This document shows positions 10,293 to 17,651 of a stretch of 64,000 nucleotides of DNA, one piece after another (position 1 is the first letter of the stretch; each line of letters starts with the position of its first letter). A model generated the notes under the pieces. The model saw nothing but the letters and a program-made list of their open reading frames with translations, did not search any database and had not been told where the DNA came from. The stretch spans positions 992,001 to 1,056,000 of the forward strand of contig CAWAGP010000010.1 of the NCBI GenBank assembly GCA_963781705.1, given 5' to 3'. Both the position numbers and the translations under genes were made by a program. This DNA is from JALYGJ01 sp963781705. Lineage in GTDB: Bacteria > Chloroflexota > Limnocylindria > Limnocylindrales > CSP1-4.

Positions 10293-10526
10293 ATGTCTGC
10301 CGAGTCGCTGGTCGAATACGTGGCCAAGTCGCTTGTCGATGAGCCTGACGAAGTTTCCGTGAAAATCCTCGACGAGGATGGTGGACGGGTGATCGAGCTC
10401 CATGTCGCCGAGGCGGATATGGGCAAGGTCATCGGCCGCAACGGCAGTGTGGCCAAGGCGATGCGCACGCTGCTCAAGGTTGTCGCTGCGCGCGAGGGAG
10501 AGCCCGTCTCGCTCGAGATCGTCTAG
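10293..10526 (+). CDS. khpA: KH-domain RNA-binding protein KhpA
   Basis: A 77-residue single-KH-domain protein of the KhpA/YlqC family, an RNA chaperone that in Firmicutes pairs with KhpB/Jag. The GXXG loop is visible as GKVIGRNGSVAKAMRTLL. It begins 7 bases after rpsP and sits in the conserved rpsP-khpA-rimM-trmD order. Length is typical. Confidence 0.92.
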   Translation: MSAESLVEYVAKSLVDEPDEVSVKILDEDGGRVIELHVAEADMGKVIGRNGSVAKAMRTLLKVVAAREGEPVSLEIV

Positions 10527-10530
10527 CGCC

Positions 10531-11079
10531 ATGACCGGCGACCTGCAGCACGCGGGTCGAGACGACCGATTGGTGGTCGGCGTCGTGCGCGGCCTGCACG
10601 GGCTGCGCGGCATGGTCCGCATCGAATCACTGACTGACAACAGCGAGCGGTTTGCGCCCGGCAGCGTGCTGTTTCGCGAAGGCGACGGTCGCCCGCTGAC
10701 CGTCGCGACCGTGCAGCGCGACGGCCCGGGACTGCTCGTGCGCTTCCGTGAGATCCACGACCGCAACAGCAGTGAGCAACTGCGCGACGTGTATCTCGAA
10801 GCGGAGGCGGAGGCGAAGCTGCCCGGCGATACCTATTACTGGCACGAAATCGTGGGGTGCTTGGTGAGTGGTCTTGACGGCCGTCCGCTGGGCACGGTCA
10901 GCGACATCTTTCGCGTGGGCGAGGCGGAGGTCTACGTCGTCCGCGGCGAAGGCGCCGAATTGCTCGTGCCGGCGGTGTCGGCCTTCGTACGCGAGCTGTC
11001 GCCGGCCGAGCGGCGGATCGTGGTCGACGAGGTAGCGCTGGGCATTGACGGCGACGATGAGTCGGAAGCACAACCATGA
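10531..11079 (+). CDS. rimM: 16S rRNA-processing protein RimM
   Basis: Ribosome maturation factor of 182 residues that binds S19 and helps assemble the 30S head. The N-terminal beta-barrel begins VVGVVRGLHGLRGMVRIESL, and the PRC-barrel half shows YYWHEIVGCLVSGLDGRPLG and ELLVPAVSAFV. I chose ATG 10531, two bases after the khpA stop; a longer upstream reading lies inside khpA. The stop overlaps the trmD start (ATGA). Confidence 0.94.
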   Translation: MTGDLQHAGRDDRLVVGVVRGLHGLRGMVRIESLTDNSERFAPGSVLFREGDGRPLTVATVQRDGPGLLVRFREIHDRNSSEQLRDVYLEAEAEAKLPGDTYYWHEIVGCLVSGLDGRPLGTVSDIFRVGEAEVYVVRGEGAELLVPAVSAFVRELSPAERRIVVDEVALGIDGDDESEAQP

Positions 11080-11756
11080 CGGCGCTGCGCATCGACATCC
11101 TGAGCATCTTCCCCGAAGCGTTCCCGGGACCGCTCGCCGCGAGCATTCCTGGTCGTGCCCTGGAGCGCGGGCTGGCCTCGCTGACCGCACATGACCTGCG
11201 CCAGTGGGGACTCGGCCGCCATCGCAGCGTCGACGACTACCCATATGGTGGCGGCGCGGGCATGATCCTGCGGCCGGAGCCGATTGCGGCCGCTCTGGCG
11301 GCGCTGGCCGGACCGGCCACGCTGCGCATCCTGCTCGACCCCGGCGGCCGGGTCTTCGACCAGTCGATCGCCGGCGAACTCTCCGGTCACGAGCATCTGC
11401 TGCTGATCTGCCCGCGCTACGAAGGCGTCGATGCCCGGGTACGCGAGATGGTCGACCTGGAGTTGTCGATCGGCGACTACGTCGTATCGGGTGGCGAACT
11501 GCCGGCGATGGTCGTCATCGACGCCGTGCTGCGCCTGCTGCCGGGCGCCATCGACGAGCTATCGACGGTCGACGAGTCGTTCACCGACGGGCTGCTCGAA
11601 TACCCGCAGTACACCCGGCCGCCGGACTTCGAGGGTATGACCGTGCCAGACATCCTGCTCAGTGGCGACCACGGCGCCGTCGAGCGCTGGCGGCGCGAGC
11701 AGGCGCTCGAGCGCACCCGCGCCGCGCGGCCGGATCTGCTTGAGCGGCGCGACTAG
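11076..11756 (+). CDS. trmD: tRNA (guanine-N1)-methyltransferase TrmD
   Basis: SAM-dependent enzyme of 226 residues making m1G37 in tRNA. Trefoil-knot motifs are clear: DDYPYGGGAGM, LLICPRYEGVDAR and IGDYVVSGGELPAM. The C-terminal domain includes YTRPPDFEGMTVPDILLSG. The start overlaps rimM by 4 bases. The TAG stop shares its CTAG with the stop of the convergent VOC gene. In many bacteria rplS follows directly; here the minus-strand VOC gene separates them. Confidence 0.96.
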   Translation: MTALRIDILSIFPEAFPGPLAASIPGRALERGLASLTAHDLRQWGLGRHRSVDDYPYGGGAGMILRPEPIAAALAALAGPATLRILLDPGGRVFDQSIAGELSGHEHLLLICPRYEGVDARVREMVDLELSIGDYVVSGGELPAMVVIDAVLRLLPGAIDELSTVDESFTDGLLEYPQYTRPPDFEGMTVPDILLSGDHGAVERWRREQALERTRAARPDLLERRD

Positions 11757-12121
11757 TCTTCAGCCTCTTCGGCAGCGTCGATGACGCAGAAACGGTTGCC
11801 CTCGGGGTCGGCCATGATTACGTAGTCGGCGTCCGCCGGCCTGCCGGCCCACTCGATCTCGGTTGCCCCCAGGCTCTTCAGGCGCTCGACCTCCGCGGCC
11901 CGGTCGGTCGCGTACAGGTCCAGGTGAATCCGCGGCGGTATCTGCAGCGAGGCGTGCCAGCGATCGAGACTGAGGTTGGGTCCCGTGCCGTTGCGCGGCC
12001 GCAGCAGGGCAAAAGAGTCATCGTCACCGTCGCGCGGCACGTAGTCGAGCGCGGCGGCCCAGAATTGGCTCTGGCGCTCGATGTCCTTGACCCGGATAAC
12101 GATCGAGCCGACCTTTATCAC
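11753..12121 (-). CDS. VOC-family (glyoxalase/bleomycin-resistance fold) protein
   Basis: A 122-residue vicinal-oxygen-chelate protein: VGSIVIRVKDIERQSQFWAA at the N-terminus, IHLDLYATDRAAEVERLKSL in the middle and IMADPEGNRFCVID at the end. These are the two beta-alpha-beta-beta-beta units of the fold. The substrate is unknown. I chose GTG 12121 because it gives the usual VOC beginning and because TATGAT stands 6 nt upstream on the minus strand. A longer reading to 12208 would cross the rplS promoter. It is a single gene inserted between trmD and rplS. Confidence 0.82.
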   Translation of the reverse strand: MIKVGSIVIRVKDIERQSQFWAAALDYVPRDGDDDSFALLRPRNGTGPNLSLDRWHASLQIPPRIHLDLYATDRAAEVERLKSLGATEIEWAGRPADADYVIMADPEGNRFCVIDAAEEAED

Positions 12122-12127
12122 CGGTCG

Positions 12128-12133
12128 ATCATA
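12128..12133 (-). promoter_or_regulatory. -10 element TATGAT of the VOC gene
   Basis: TATGAT on the minus strand, 6 nt before the GTG at 12121. It is close to the bacterial -10 consensus. No clear -35. Confidence 0.5.
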
Positions 12134-12141
12134 CGGTCCGA

Positions 12142-12147
12142 TATACT
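12142..12147 (+). promoter_or_regulatory. -10 element TATACT of rplS
   Basis: TATACT on the plus strand, 52 nt before the rplS GTG, divergent from the VOC promoter. It implies a leader of about 45 nt. The -35 is weak. Confidence 0.45.
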
Positions 12148-12199
12148 CGGCCGCCCGACCTGGAAATTCCGGCCGCCGTTCCGGTGCGCCAAAGTCACT

Positions 12200-12559
12200 G
12201 TGAGTCAAATCGTGAGCGTCATCGACGACATCGCCGCAGAACAGTTGCGCACCGACCTGCCTGAGCTCGCCTCAGGCGACACCGTCCGCGTCTCGGCCCG
12301 CGTACGCGAAGGCAACCGCGAGCGCACCCAGGTCTTCGAAGGCACGGTGATGCGCCTGCGCGGCGGCGGCATCAGCCGCTCCATCACGGTTCGTGCCGTG
12401 CGCAGTGGCGTTGGCGTGGAGCGCACCTTCAAGGTCAACTCACCGCGCATCGAAAAGATCGAGGTCGTCCGGCATGGCGTTGCACGCCGGGCGCAGCTGT
12501 ACTTCCTGCGCGGTCGCGTGGGCAAGGCGGCCTCGCTCCGCGAGCGCCGACCCGGCTGA
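12200..12559 (+). CDS. rplS: 50S ribosomal protein L19
   Basis: A 119-residue L19 protein of the large subunit. Motifs: SGDTVRVSARVREGNRERTQ, FEGTVMRLRGGGISRSITVR and GVGVERTFKVNSPRIEKIEV. The length matches the family when read from GTG 12200; GTG 12212 is an alternative 4 codons later. The gene is transcribed alone from its own promoter, cut off from trmD by the minus-strand VOC gene. Confidence 0.94.
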   Translation: MSQIVSVIDDIAAEQLRTDLPELASGDTVRVSARVREGNRERTQVFEGTVMRLRGGGISRSITVRAVRSGVGVERTFKVNSPRIEKIEVVRHGVARRAQLYFLRGRVGKAASLRERRPG

Positions 12560-12605
12560 ACCTCGGCCGCGCAGCCAGGTGCCGCGCCGGCCGCCTCCGA
12601 TGATC

Positions 12606-12611
12606 TAGCCT
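12606..12611 (+). promoter_or_regulatory. -10 element TAGCCT of rnhB
   Basis: TAGCCT ends 7 nt before the rnhB ATG, the spacing seen for putative leaderless genes here. Confidence 0.4.
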
Positions 12612-12618
12612 TCTGCCG

Positions 12619-13323
12619 ATGGCGGTCATCGTCCCGACCAGACGCCTCGAGCTTCGCCTGTCGCGCGAGCATGGGCACCGCGTGATCCTTGGCCTCGATG
12701 AGGTCGGAGTCGCCCCTTCGTCGGGTCCAGTGGTCGCCTGTGCGCTGGCGATGCCCCTCAGGCATCGCCCGATCCGGGGAGTGCGTGACTCCAAGACGCT
12801 TTCGGCGGCGCAACGCGAACGGCTTGCCACGGCGATCCGCCGCAGTGCTTTGACGATCGGGTTGGGCGCGGCATCGGTGCGCGAGATCGACCAGATGAAC
12901 ATCTACTACGCCACGGTGCTGGCCATGAAGCGCGCGATTGCCCACGCCGGCGCGCACGACTACGTGATCGTCGATGGGCGGCACATCCGTGGCTTCGAGG
13001 AGTACGCAGGTCCTTACCAGGCGGTCATCGATGGCGACGCCCTGTGCTACTCCGTCTCCTGTGCATCGATCGTCGCCAAGGTCACGCGCGACCGACTGAT
13101 GCGCCGGCTGGCCGTGCGCTACCCGGGCTATGGCTGGGAGCACAACGCGGGTTACGCGACGGCCGATCACCGCGCCGGCATGGCCGCGCTGGGCATCACG
13201 CCTCATCACCGGCGCAGCTTCATCACCACCCAGCGTGTGCTTGCCGGCGAGCAGGCTCCGCTGCCGCTGTTCGACGAAGCACCAGCGCCGGTGCGGCCGA
13301 TGCTGGCGGCGGTGGGCGTCTAA
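12619..13323 (+). CDS. rnhB: Ribonuclease HII with atypical GRG motif
   Basis: Type 2 RNase H of 234 residues, which removes ribonucleotides and RNA primers from DNA duplexes. The four acidic residues are visible: the DE pair in LGLDEVG (about residues 31-32), the Asp of YVIVDGRHI, and the Asp of CASIVAKVTRDRLMRRL. YGWEHNAGYAT and ITPHHRRSF complete the fold. The odd point is that the usual GRG after DE (DEAGRG in most members) reads GVA here (DEVGVAPSSGP), so the conserved Arg-Gly is missing. The C-terminal tail is about 20 residues longer than minimal. The start is ATG 12619. Confidence 0.9.
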   Translation: MAVIVPTRRLELRLSREHGHRVILGLDEVGVAPSSGPVVACALAMPLRHRPIRGVRDSKTLSAAQRERLATAIRRSALTIGLGAASVREIDQMNIYYATVLAMKRAIAHAGAHDYVIVDGRHIRGFEEYAGPYQAVIDGDALCYSVSCASIVAKVTRDRLMRRLAVRYPGYGWEHNAGYATADHRAGMAALGITPHHRRSFITTQRVLAGEQAPLPLFDEAPAPVRPMLAAVGV

Positions 13324-13381
13324 CCACTCGACCCGTGCGGCTGCGCTCACGGCGGATAAGCGGCGCATAAGTGGCGCTGGC

Positions 13382-13387
13382 TAACGT
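13382..13387 (+). promoter_or_regulatory. -10 element TAACGT of yraN
   Basis: TAACGT ends 7 nt before ATG 13395, which is why this ATG is preferred over the upstream GTG at 13371. Confidence 0.4.
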
Positions 13388-13394
13388 CGCTCGG

Positions 13395-13778
13395 ATGGCG
13401 ACGATCAGGCAGCGCCACGGGGCGCTTGCGGAGGCCGAGGTTGCGCGGCATCTGGCCGTGTGCGGTTGGACCGTGCTGGCCACCAACGTCCGACTCGACG
13501 GAGTCGAGGTCGACCTGCTCGCGTTCGACCCCGGCCCGCCGCGCAGCCTGGTCATCGTGGAGGTGCGCAGCCTGGCCGCTGCGCCATTCGGTGTGCCGGA
13601 GGAGCGCGTCGATCGCAAGAAGGTGGCGCGCCTCTACCGCGCCCTGGCGGCACTCGGCGCCGCGCCGCAGGTGCCCTGCGGCGCGGCAACCCTGCCCCGG
13701 CGTGTTGACCTGATCGTCGTCGACCGGCGCCCCGGCCGATCAGCCATGCGCCACCTGCGCGGCGTCGAACCGCCCTGA
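13395..13778 (+). CDS. yraN: YraN/UPF0102 family nuclease-fold protein
   Basis: A 127-residue member of the UPF0102 family with a PD-(D/E)xK-like nuclease fold. It carries RQRHGALAEAEVARHLAVCG, VEVDLLAFDPG, SLVIVEVRSLA and RVDRKKVARLYRAL. The acidic pair and the E-x-R strand are in the expected places; the exact role is not settled. It often follows rnhB, as here. The start is ATG 13395, supported by a -10 hexamer 7 nt upstream; GTG 13371 is possible. Confidence 0.85.
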   Translation: MATIRQRHGALAEAEVARHLAVCGWTVLATNVRLDGVEVDLLAFDPGPPRSLVIVEVRSLAAAPFGVPEERVDRKKVARLYRALAALGAAPQVPCGAATLPRRVDLIVVDRRPGRSAMRHLRGVEPP

Positions 13779-13787
13779 GCACAGGGC
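13772..13787 (+). terminator. Hairpin at the yraN stop (weak terminator candidate)
   Basis: GCCCTG-AGCA-CAGGGC forms a perfect 6-bp stem spanning the yraN stop. Only a C-rich stretch ending in TTT follows about 10 nt later, so intrinsic termination is uncertain. Confidence 0.3.
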
Positions 13788-13803
13788 ACGCGCCCCCCTT
13801 TGG

Positions 13804-13809
13804 TAGACT
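13804..13809 (+). promoter_or_regulatory. -10 element TAGACT upstream of rpsB
   Basis: TAGACT lies 156 nt before the rpsB ATG, giving a long leader. It is the same hexamer as at ffh, rpsO, marR and the rodZ-like gene. Confidence 0.4.
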
Positions 13810-13965
13810 GCGTGGGCCGCATTAGCGGTAGGCGACGCCTTGGCGCTGCCCATCACACACGCGTGCTGCTCCCCGCGAGGTGCCCCAAGCGCGTCGACGC
13901 GCAGAAGGGTCCGCGGACTCACGAAGCACGCGGAGGCGAAACCGAATCAGGAGGTCACTCTTTCC
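13810..13965 (+). promoter_or_regulatory. Leader region of the rpsB operon
   Basis: About 155 nt of GC-rich non-coding sequence between the probable promoter and rpsB. It contains several short inverted repeats (for instance GGCGACGCCTTGGCG near 13832) and ends with an AGGAGGT Shine-Dalgarno about 10 nt before the ATG. S2 leaders can be autoregulatory in other bacteria. I do not recognise a known motif here. Confidence 0.3.
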
Positions 13966-14898
13966 ATGCCGTCTGTTTCCATGCGCCAGCTGCTTGAGGC
14001 GGGCATTCACTTCGGTCACCAGACGCGGCGCTGGAATCCCAAGATGCGTCCGTACATCTTTGCCGAGCGCAACGGGATCCACATCATCGACCTGGCGCAG
14101 ACCGTCCGCGAGCTCGACACGGCACTGAATTTCGTGCGCGAGACGGTCGCCCGCGGCGATGCAATCCTCTTCGTGGGCACCAAGAAGCAGGCCCAGGAGC
14201 CGATCGCTGAGGAAGCGACGCGCGCAGAGATGCCGTACGTCAACCAGCGTTGGCTGGGCGGCATGCTGACCAACTTCGTGACCATCCGTAAGCGACTCGG
14301 GTTGCTCGATCAGCTCGAAGCGCGCCAGGAGAACGGCGACTTCGAGCGGATGTCCAAGAAGGAAGCCAGCCATCTCACCGAGTTGATGACCCGGCTGCAG
14401 CGCACCCTGGGCGGTATGCGCAAGATGCGCCGCCTGCCGGGCGCGATGTTCGTCATCGATCCGCAGCGTGAGCGAATCGCGGTGGTCGAGGCGCGCAAGC
14501 TGGAGATCCCGGTTATCGGGACTGGCGACACGAACGTCGACCCTGACCTACTCGACTACGTCATCCCGGCCAACGACGACGCCATCCGGGCGATCCGGCT
14601 GCTGTGCACGCTGATCGCCGACGCGGCCGTCGAGGGCGCCCAGGAGCGCGCCGCACGTCCCACAGAGGAGCCGATGGCGGCCGTCGAGGAGCATGAAGAG
14701 GCGAGCGACGAGATGGTCGCGGCACTGGCCGCCGGCGGGACATTCAGCTTCGAGCCCGAGCCGGACGAAGACGAGCTTCTGCCGGCCGAGGCGGTCGAAG
14801 CTGAGGAGGCACCCGAGCGACCCGCACCGGCACATGCCCGGCCGCCCGCCGCGCGACGTCCGGCAGCCGCGCACAACGAGGATGAGGCCAACGACTGA
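13966..14898 (+). CDS. rpsB: 30S ribosomal protein S2 with long acidic tail
   Basis: A 310-residue S2 protein. The core shows MRQLLEAGIHFGHQTRRWNP, FVGTKKQAQEPIAEEATR, YVNQRWLGGMLTNF and PVIGTGDTNVDPDLLDYVIP. After about residue 225 comes an Ala/Glu/Pro-rich tail of some 80 residues, beyond the usual length of about 230-250. AGGAGGT about 10 nt upstream supports ATG 13966. The gene opens the operon rpsB-tsf-pyrH-frr-uppS-cdsA-dxr-rseP-ispG. Confidence 0.96.
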   Translation: MPSVSMRQLLEAGIHFGHQTRRWNPKMRPYIFAERNGIHIIDLAQTVRELDTALNFVRETVARGDAILFVGTKKQAQEPIAEEATRAEMPYVNQRWLGGMLTNFVTIRKRLGLLDQLEARQENGDFERMSKKEASHLTELMTRLQRTLGGMRKMRRLPGAMFVIDPQRERIAVVEARKLEIPVIGTGDTNVDPDLLDYVIPANDDAIRAIRLLCTLIADAAVEGAQERAARPTEEPMAAVEEHEEASDEMVAALAAGGTFSFEPEPDEDELLPAEAVEAEEAPERPAPAHARPPAARRPAAAHNEDEAND

Positions 14899-14935
14899 GC
14901 GGCGCCGGGCAACCGGCCCAACCAACTGACCAGAG

Positions 14936-15565
14936 ATGCGACAAGGGATGCACGACACGATGACCCAGGAACCAATTCCGGCCGGCAAGGTCAAGGAGCT
15001 GCGCGAGCTCACCGGTGCCGGCTTCATGGACTGCAAGCGCGCGCTCGAGGACGCAGCGGGTGACGTCGAGAAAGCGACCGCACTACTCAAGGAGCGCGGC
15101 ATGGCGACCGCCGCGCGCAAGTCGGGCCGCGAGGCGCGCGAGGGGACGATCGCGAGCTATATCCACCCGGGTGGCCGGCTGGGCGTGCTGATCGAGGTCA
15201 ACTGCGAGACGGATTTCGTGGCCCGCAACGATGATTTCCAGAAGCTCGTGCGCGACCTCGCCATGCAGGTGGCGGGTCTGGCGCCCGAGTACATGACCAT
15301 CGAGTCGGTGCCTGAGGCGGTGCTGGCAGCCAAGCGCGCCGAGCTGGCGGCGGACGAGACTGCCACGCGCAAGCCCGAGCACGTGCGTGCCCAGATCGTC
15401 GACGGCCAGCTGCGCAAGTGGTACGAGTCGGTGGTGCTCTACGAGCAGTCGTTCCGCGATACCGACCAGACCGTCGGACAGTTGATCACCGACGCCATCG
15501 CGCGCATCGGGGAGAACATCGTGGTGCGCCGCTTCATGCGCTACCAGCTGGGAGAGCAGAGTTGA
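14936..15565 (+). CDS. tsf: Translation elongation factor Ts (short form)
   Basis: EF-Ts, the nucleotide exchange factor for EF-Tu. The UBA-like N-terminus reads KVKELRELTGAGFMDCKRAL, and the exchange core has LIEVNCETDFVARND. At up to 209 residues it is the short type lacking part of the second subdomain, as in Thermus and many Chloroflexota. Three in-frame ATGs (14936, 14948, 14960) are possible; the third begins MTQEPIPAGKVKEL and is equally plausible. The stop overlaps the pyrH TTG (TTGA). Confidence 0.95.
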   Translation: MRQGMHDTMTQEPIPAGKVKELRELTGAGFMDCKRALEDAAGDVEKATALLKERGMATAARKSGREAREGTIASYIHPGGRLGVLIEVNCETDFVARNDDFQKLVRDLAMQVAGLAPEYMTIESVPEAVLAAKRAELAADETATRKPEHVRAQIVDGQLRKWYESVVLYEQSFRDTDQTVGQLITDAIARIGENIVVRRFMRYQLGEQS

Positions 15566-16353
15566 GCGACGCGCTCGCCCAACCGAGGGAGAGCACCAAG
15601 CCGGGCGCTGCGCCGAACCGCGCCACGTACCGGCGGATCCTGCTCAAGATCAGCGGCGAGGCACTGCTGGGTCGCCGTAGCTACGGTGTCGACCCGGAGG
15701 TGTGCTCGTTCATCGCGCACCAGGTGCACGAGGTGGTCGATCAGGGTGTGCAGGTGGCCATCGTGGTCGGCGGCGGCAACATCTTTCGCGGTATGGCCGC
15801 GTCGGCCAAGGGCATGGACCGCGCGACGGGCGACTACATCGGCATGCTGGCCACGGTGATGAACGCCCTGGCGCTACAGGATGCTCTCGAGAAGGACAGC
15901 GTGCCGACGCGGGTCATGTCGGCCATCAGCATGAACGAGGTGGCCGAGCCGTATATCCGCCGCAGGGCCGTGCGGCACCTCGAGAAGGGCCGCGTGATCA
16001 TCCTTGCCGCCGGCACCGGCAACCCTTACTTCACCACCGACACGGCCGCCGCACTGCGCGCGGTGGAGATCGGCGCCGAGGTACTGCTCAAGGCGACCAA
16101 GGTCGACGGTGTGTACGACAGCGACCCCATGACGCACCCCGGCGCGCGGCGGCACGCGCGTCTCGACTACGCACAGATGCTGACCGATCGGCTGCAGGTA
16201 ATCGATGCCACGGCCGTGACACTGTGCATGGAAAACGACCTGCCGATCATCGTCTTCGATCTGAACCAGCCGGGCCGCATCAAGGCCGCCGCCACCGGTG
16301 AGATGGTGGGCACGGTCATCGACGGCGGCGCAGCTAATGGGGGAGAGCCATGA
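15562..16353 (+). CDS. pyrH: UMP kinase
   Basis: Uridylate kinase of 263 residues, converting UMP to UDP. It belongs to the amino-acid-kinase fold: RRILLKISGEALLG, VAIVVGGGNIFRG, RVIILAAGTGNPYFTTDTAA and LKATKVDGVYDSDP. The TTG start overlaps the tsf stop by 4 bases and gives about 20 extra polar residues before the core. The stop overlaps frr (ATGA). Confidence 0.95.
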   Translation: MSDALAQPRESTKPGAAPNRATYRRILLKISGEALLGRRSYGVDPEVCSFIAHQVHEVVDQGVQVAIVVGGGNIFRGMAASAKGMDRATGDYIGMLATVMNALALQDALEKDSVPTRVMSAISMNEVAEPYIRRRAVRHLEKGRVIILAAGTGNPYFTTDTAAALRAVEIGAEVLLKATKVDGVYDSDPMTHPGARRHARLDYAQMLTDRLQVIDATAVTLCMENDLPIIVFDLNQPGRIKAAATGEMVGTVIDGGAANGGEP

Positions 16354-16910
16354 CCGACGAGATACGCCATGATGCCGAGGCGCGCATGGCGCGTGCCCTC
16401 GAGGCGCTCGACCGGGACCTGGCCGCCATCCGCACCGGGCGTGCGGCCACCGCGCTGGTGGAACGCATACCGGTCGAGTACTACGGCACGGCCACCCCGC
16501 TCAATCAGCTGGCCAGCATCAGCGTGCCCGAGGCGCACAGCATCGTCATCCAGCCCTGGGACCGCAGCGCGCTGGGCGCGATCGAGAAGGCGATCCTCAA
16601 GAGTGACGTCGGCCTGACGCCCAACGTCGACGGCACCGTCGTACGGCTGAATATTCCGCCGCTCACCGAGGAACGTCGCAGGGACCTCGTCAAACTCGTC
16701 CACAAGCGCATGGAGGAGGCTCGTGTCGAGTTGCGTAACCACCGGCGGGACGTGGCCGATGCGATCAAGCACGCCGAGCACGACGGGCAGCTCGGCACCG
16801 ATGAGAGCCGGCGCGAGCTGGAGGTGCTGCAGAAACTGATCGACCGCTGGACGGCCGAGGTCGACCGGGTCGGCAAGCACAAGGAACAGGAGATCATGGA
16901 GGTCGGATGA
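16350..16910 (+). CDS. frr: Ribosome recycling factor
   Basis: A 186-residue RRF, which splits post-termination ribosomes with EF-G. Typical pieces are LAAIRTGRAATALVERIPVE, YYGTATPLNQLASISVPEA, IQPWDRSALGAIEKAILKSD and IPPLTEERRRDLVKLVHK. Normal length. It overlaps pyrH and uppS by 4 bases each, so the three are probably translationally coupled. Confidence 0.96.
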   Translation: MTDEIRHDAEARMARALEALDRDLAAIRTGRAATALVERIPVEYYGTATPLNQLASISVPEAHSIVIQPWDRSALGAIEKAILKSDVGLTPNVDGTVVRLNIPPLTEERRRDLVKLVHKRMEEARVELRNHRRDVADAIKHAEHDGQLGTDESRRELEVLQKLIDRWTAEVDRVGKHKEQEIMEVG

Positions 16911-17641
16911 CGACGGTCGAGGCTGCCGAGACGGTCGCTCCGGCTGTCGCCGAGTACGCGCCCCTGCCGCGCCATGTCGCGATCGTCATGGACGGCAACC
17001 GGCGCTGGGCAAGACTTCATGGCGTGTCCGAGGCCGAGGGCCACTCTGCCGGCGTGGATGCCATTCGGCCAATCGTCGAGCATGCCGGCGACCTGGGCAT
17101 CGAAGCCCTGTCGATCTTTGCCTTCAGCCGCGAGAATTGGGCACGCAGTGACGAGGAGGTCGGCACGCTCTTCTCGCTGATGGAGGCGGCCATTCGGCGC
17201 GAGGTGCCGGACCTTGTCCGCCAGGGCGTCCAGGTGCGCGTGCTCGGACGGCTGGCGGAACTGCCGGAGACCACCCGAGAATCGATTTCGCAGGCAATCG
17301 CGGCGACCGTGCAGGGCACCCGGCTGACACTCAACATCGCGTTCAACTACTCGGGCAGATCGGAGATCGTGGACGCCGTGAAGCGCGCGCTGGCCGACGG
17401 ACTGGAGCCGGCTCAAGTCGACGAAGAGGCGATTCGCGCGCGGCTCTACACGGCGGGCCTACCCGAGCTGGATCTCCTCATCCGCACCGGCGGTGAGCAG
17501 CGCATCAGCAACTTCCTGATCTGGCAGGCGGCCTACGCCGAGCTCTACTTCACCGACATCCTGTGGCCTGACTTCTCGCCCGCCATCCTCGACGGCGCCC
17601 TGGCAGAATTCGCTCGGCGAACACGCCGTTTCGGGCGCTAG
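16907..17641 (+). CDS. uppS: Undecaprenyl (polyprenyl) diphosphate synthase
   Basis: A 244-residue cis-prenyltransferase that makes the long isoprenoid carrier lipid for cell-wall synthesis. Motifs: HVAIVMDGNRRWAR with the catalytic Asp, GHSAGVDAIRPIV, SIFAFSRENWARSDEEV, NIAFNYSGRSEIVDAVK and the end LDLLIRTGGEQRISNFLIWQ. It overlaps frr by 4 bases. Membrane-lipid genes cdsA, dxr and ispG follow. Confidence 0.95.
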   Translation: MTTVEAAETVAPAVAEYAPLPRHVAIVMDGNRRWARLHGVSEAEGHSAGVDAIRPIVEHAGDLGIEALSIFAFSRENWARSDEEVGTLFSLMEAAIRREVPDLVRQGVQVRVLGRLAELPETTRESISQAIAATVQGTRLTLNIAFNYSGRSEIVDAVKRALADGLEPAQVDEEAIRARLYTAGLPELDLLIRTGGEQRISNFLIWQAAYAELYFTDILWPDFSPAILDGALAEFARRTRRFGR

Positions 17642-17644
17642 CTT
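17639..17644 (+). promoter_or_regulatory. -10-like hexamer TAGCTT before cdsA
   Basis: TAGCTT, overlapping the uppS stop, ends 7 nt before the cdsA ATG. It could be an internal promoter, but the gene lies in an operon and the match may be chance. Confidence 0.25.
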
Positions 17645-17651
17645 CCCGGCC

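Noticed and set aside
17639..17644. TAGCTT and the TAGACT at 48619 as strong leaderless promoters
   Set aside because: Both lie at operon-internal junctions within or touching the upstream coding region, so they were kept only as weak candidates and not counted as main evidence.
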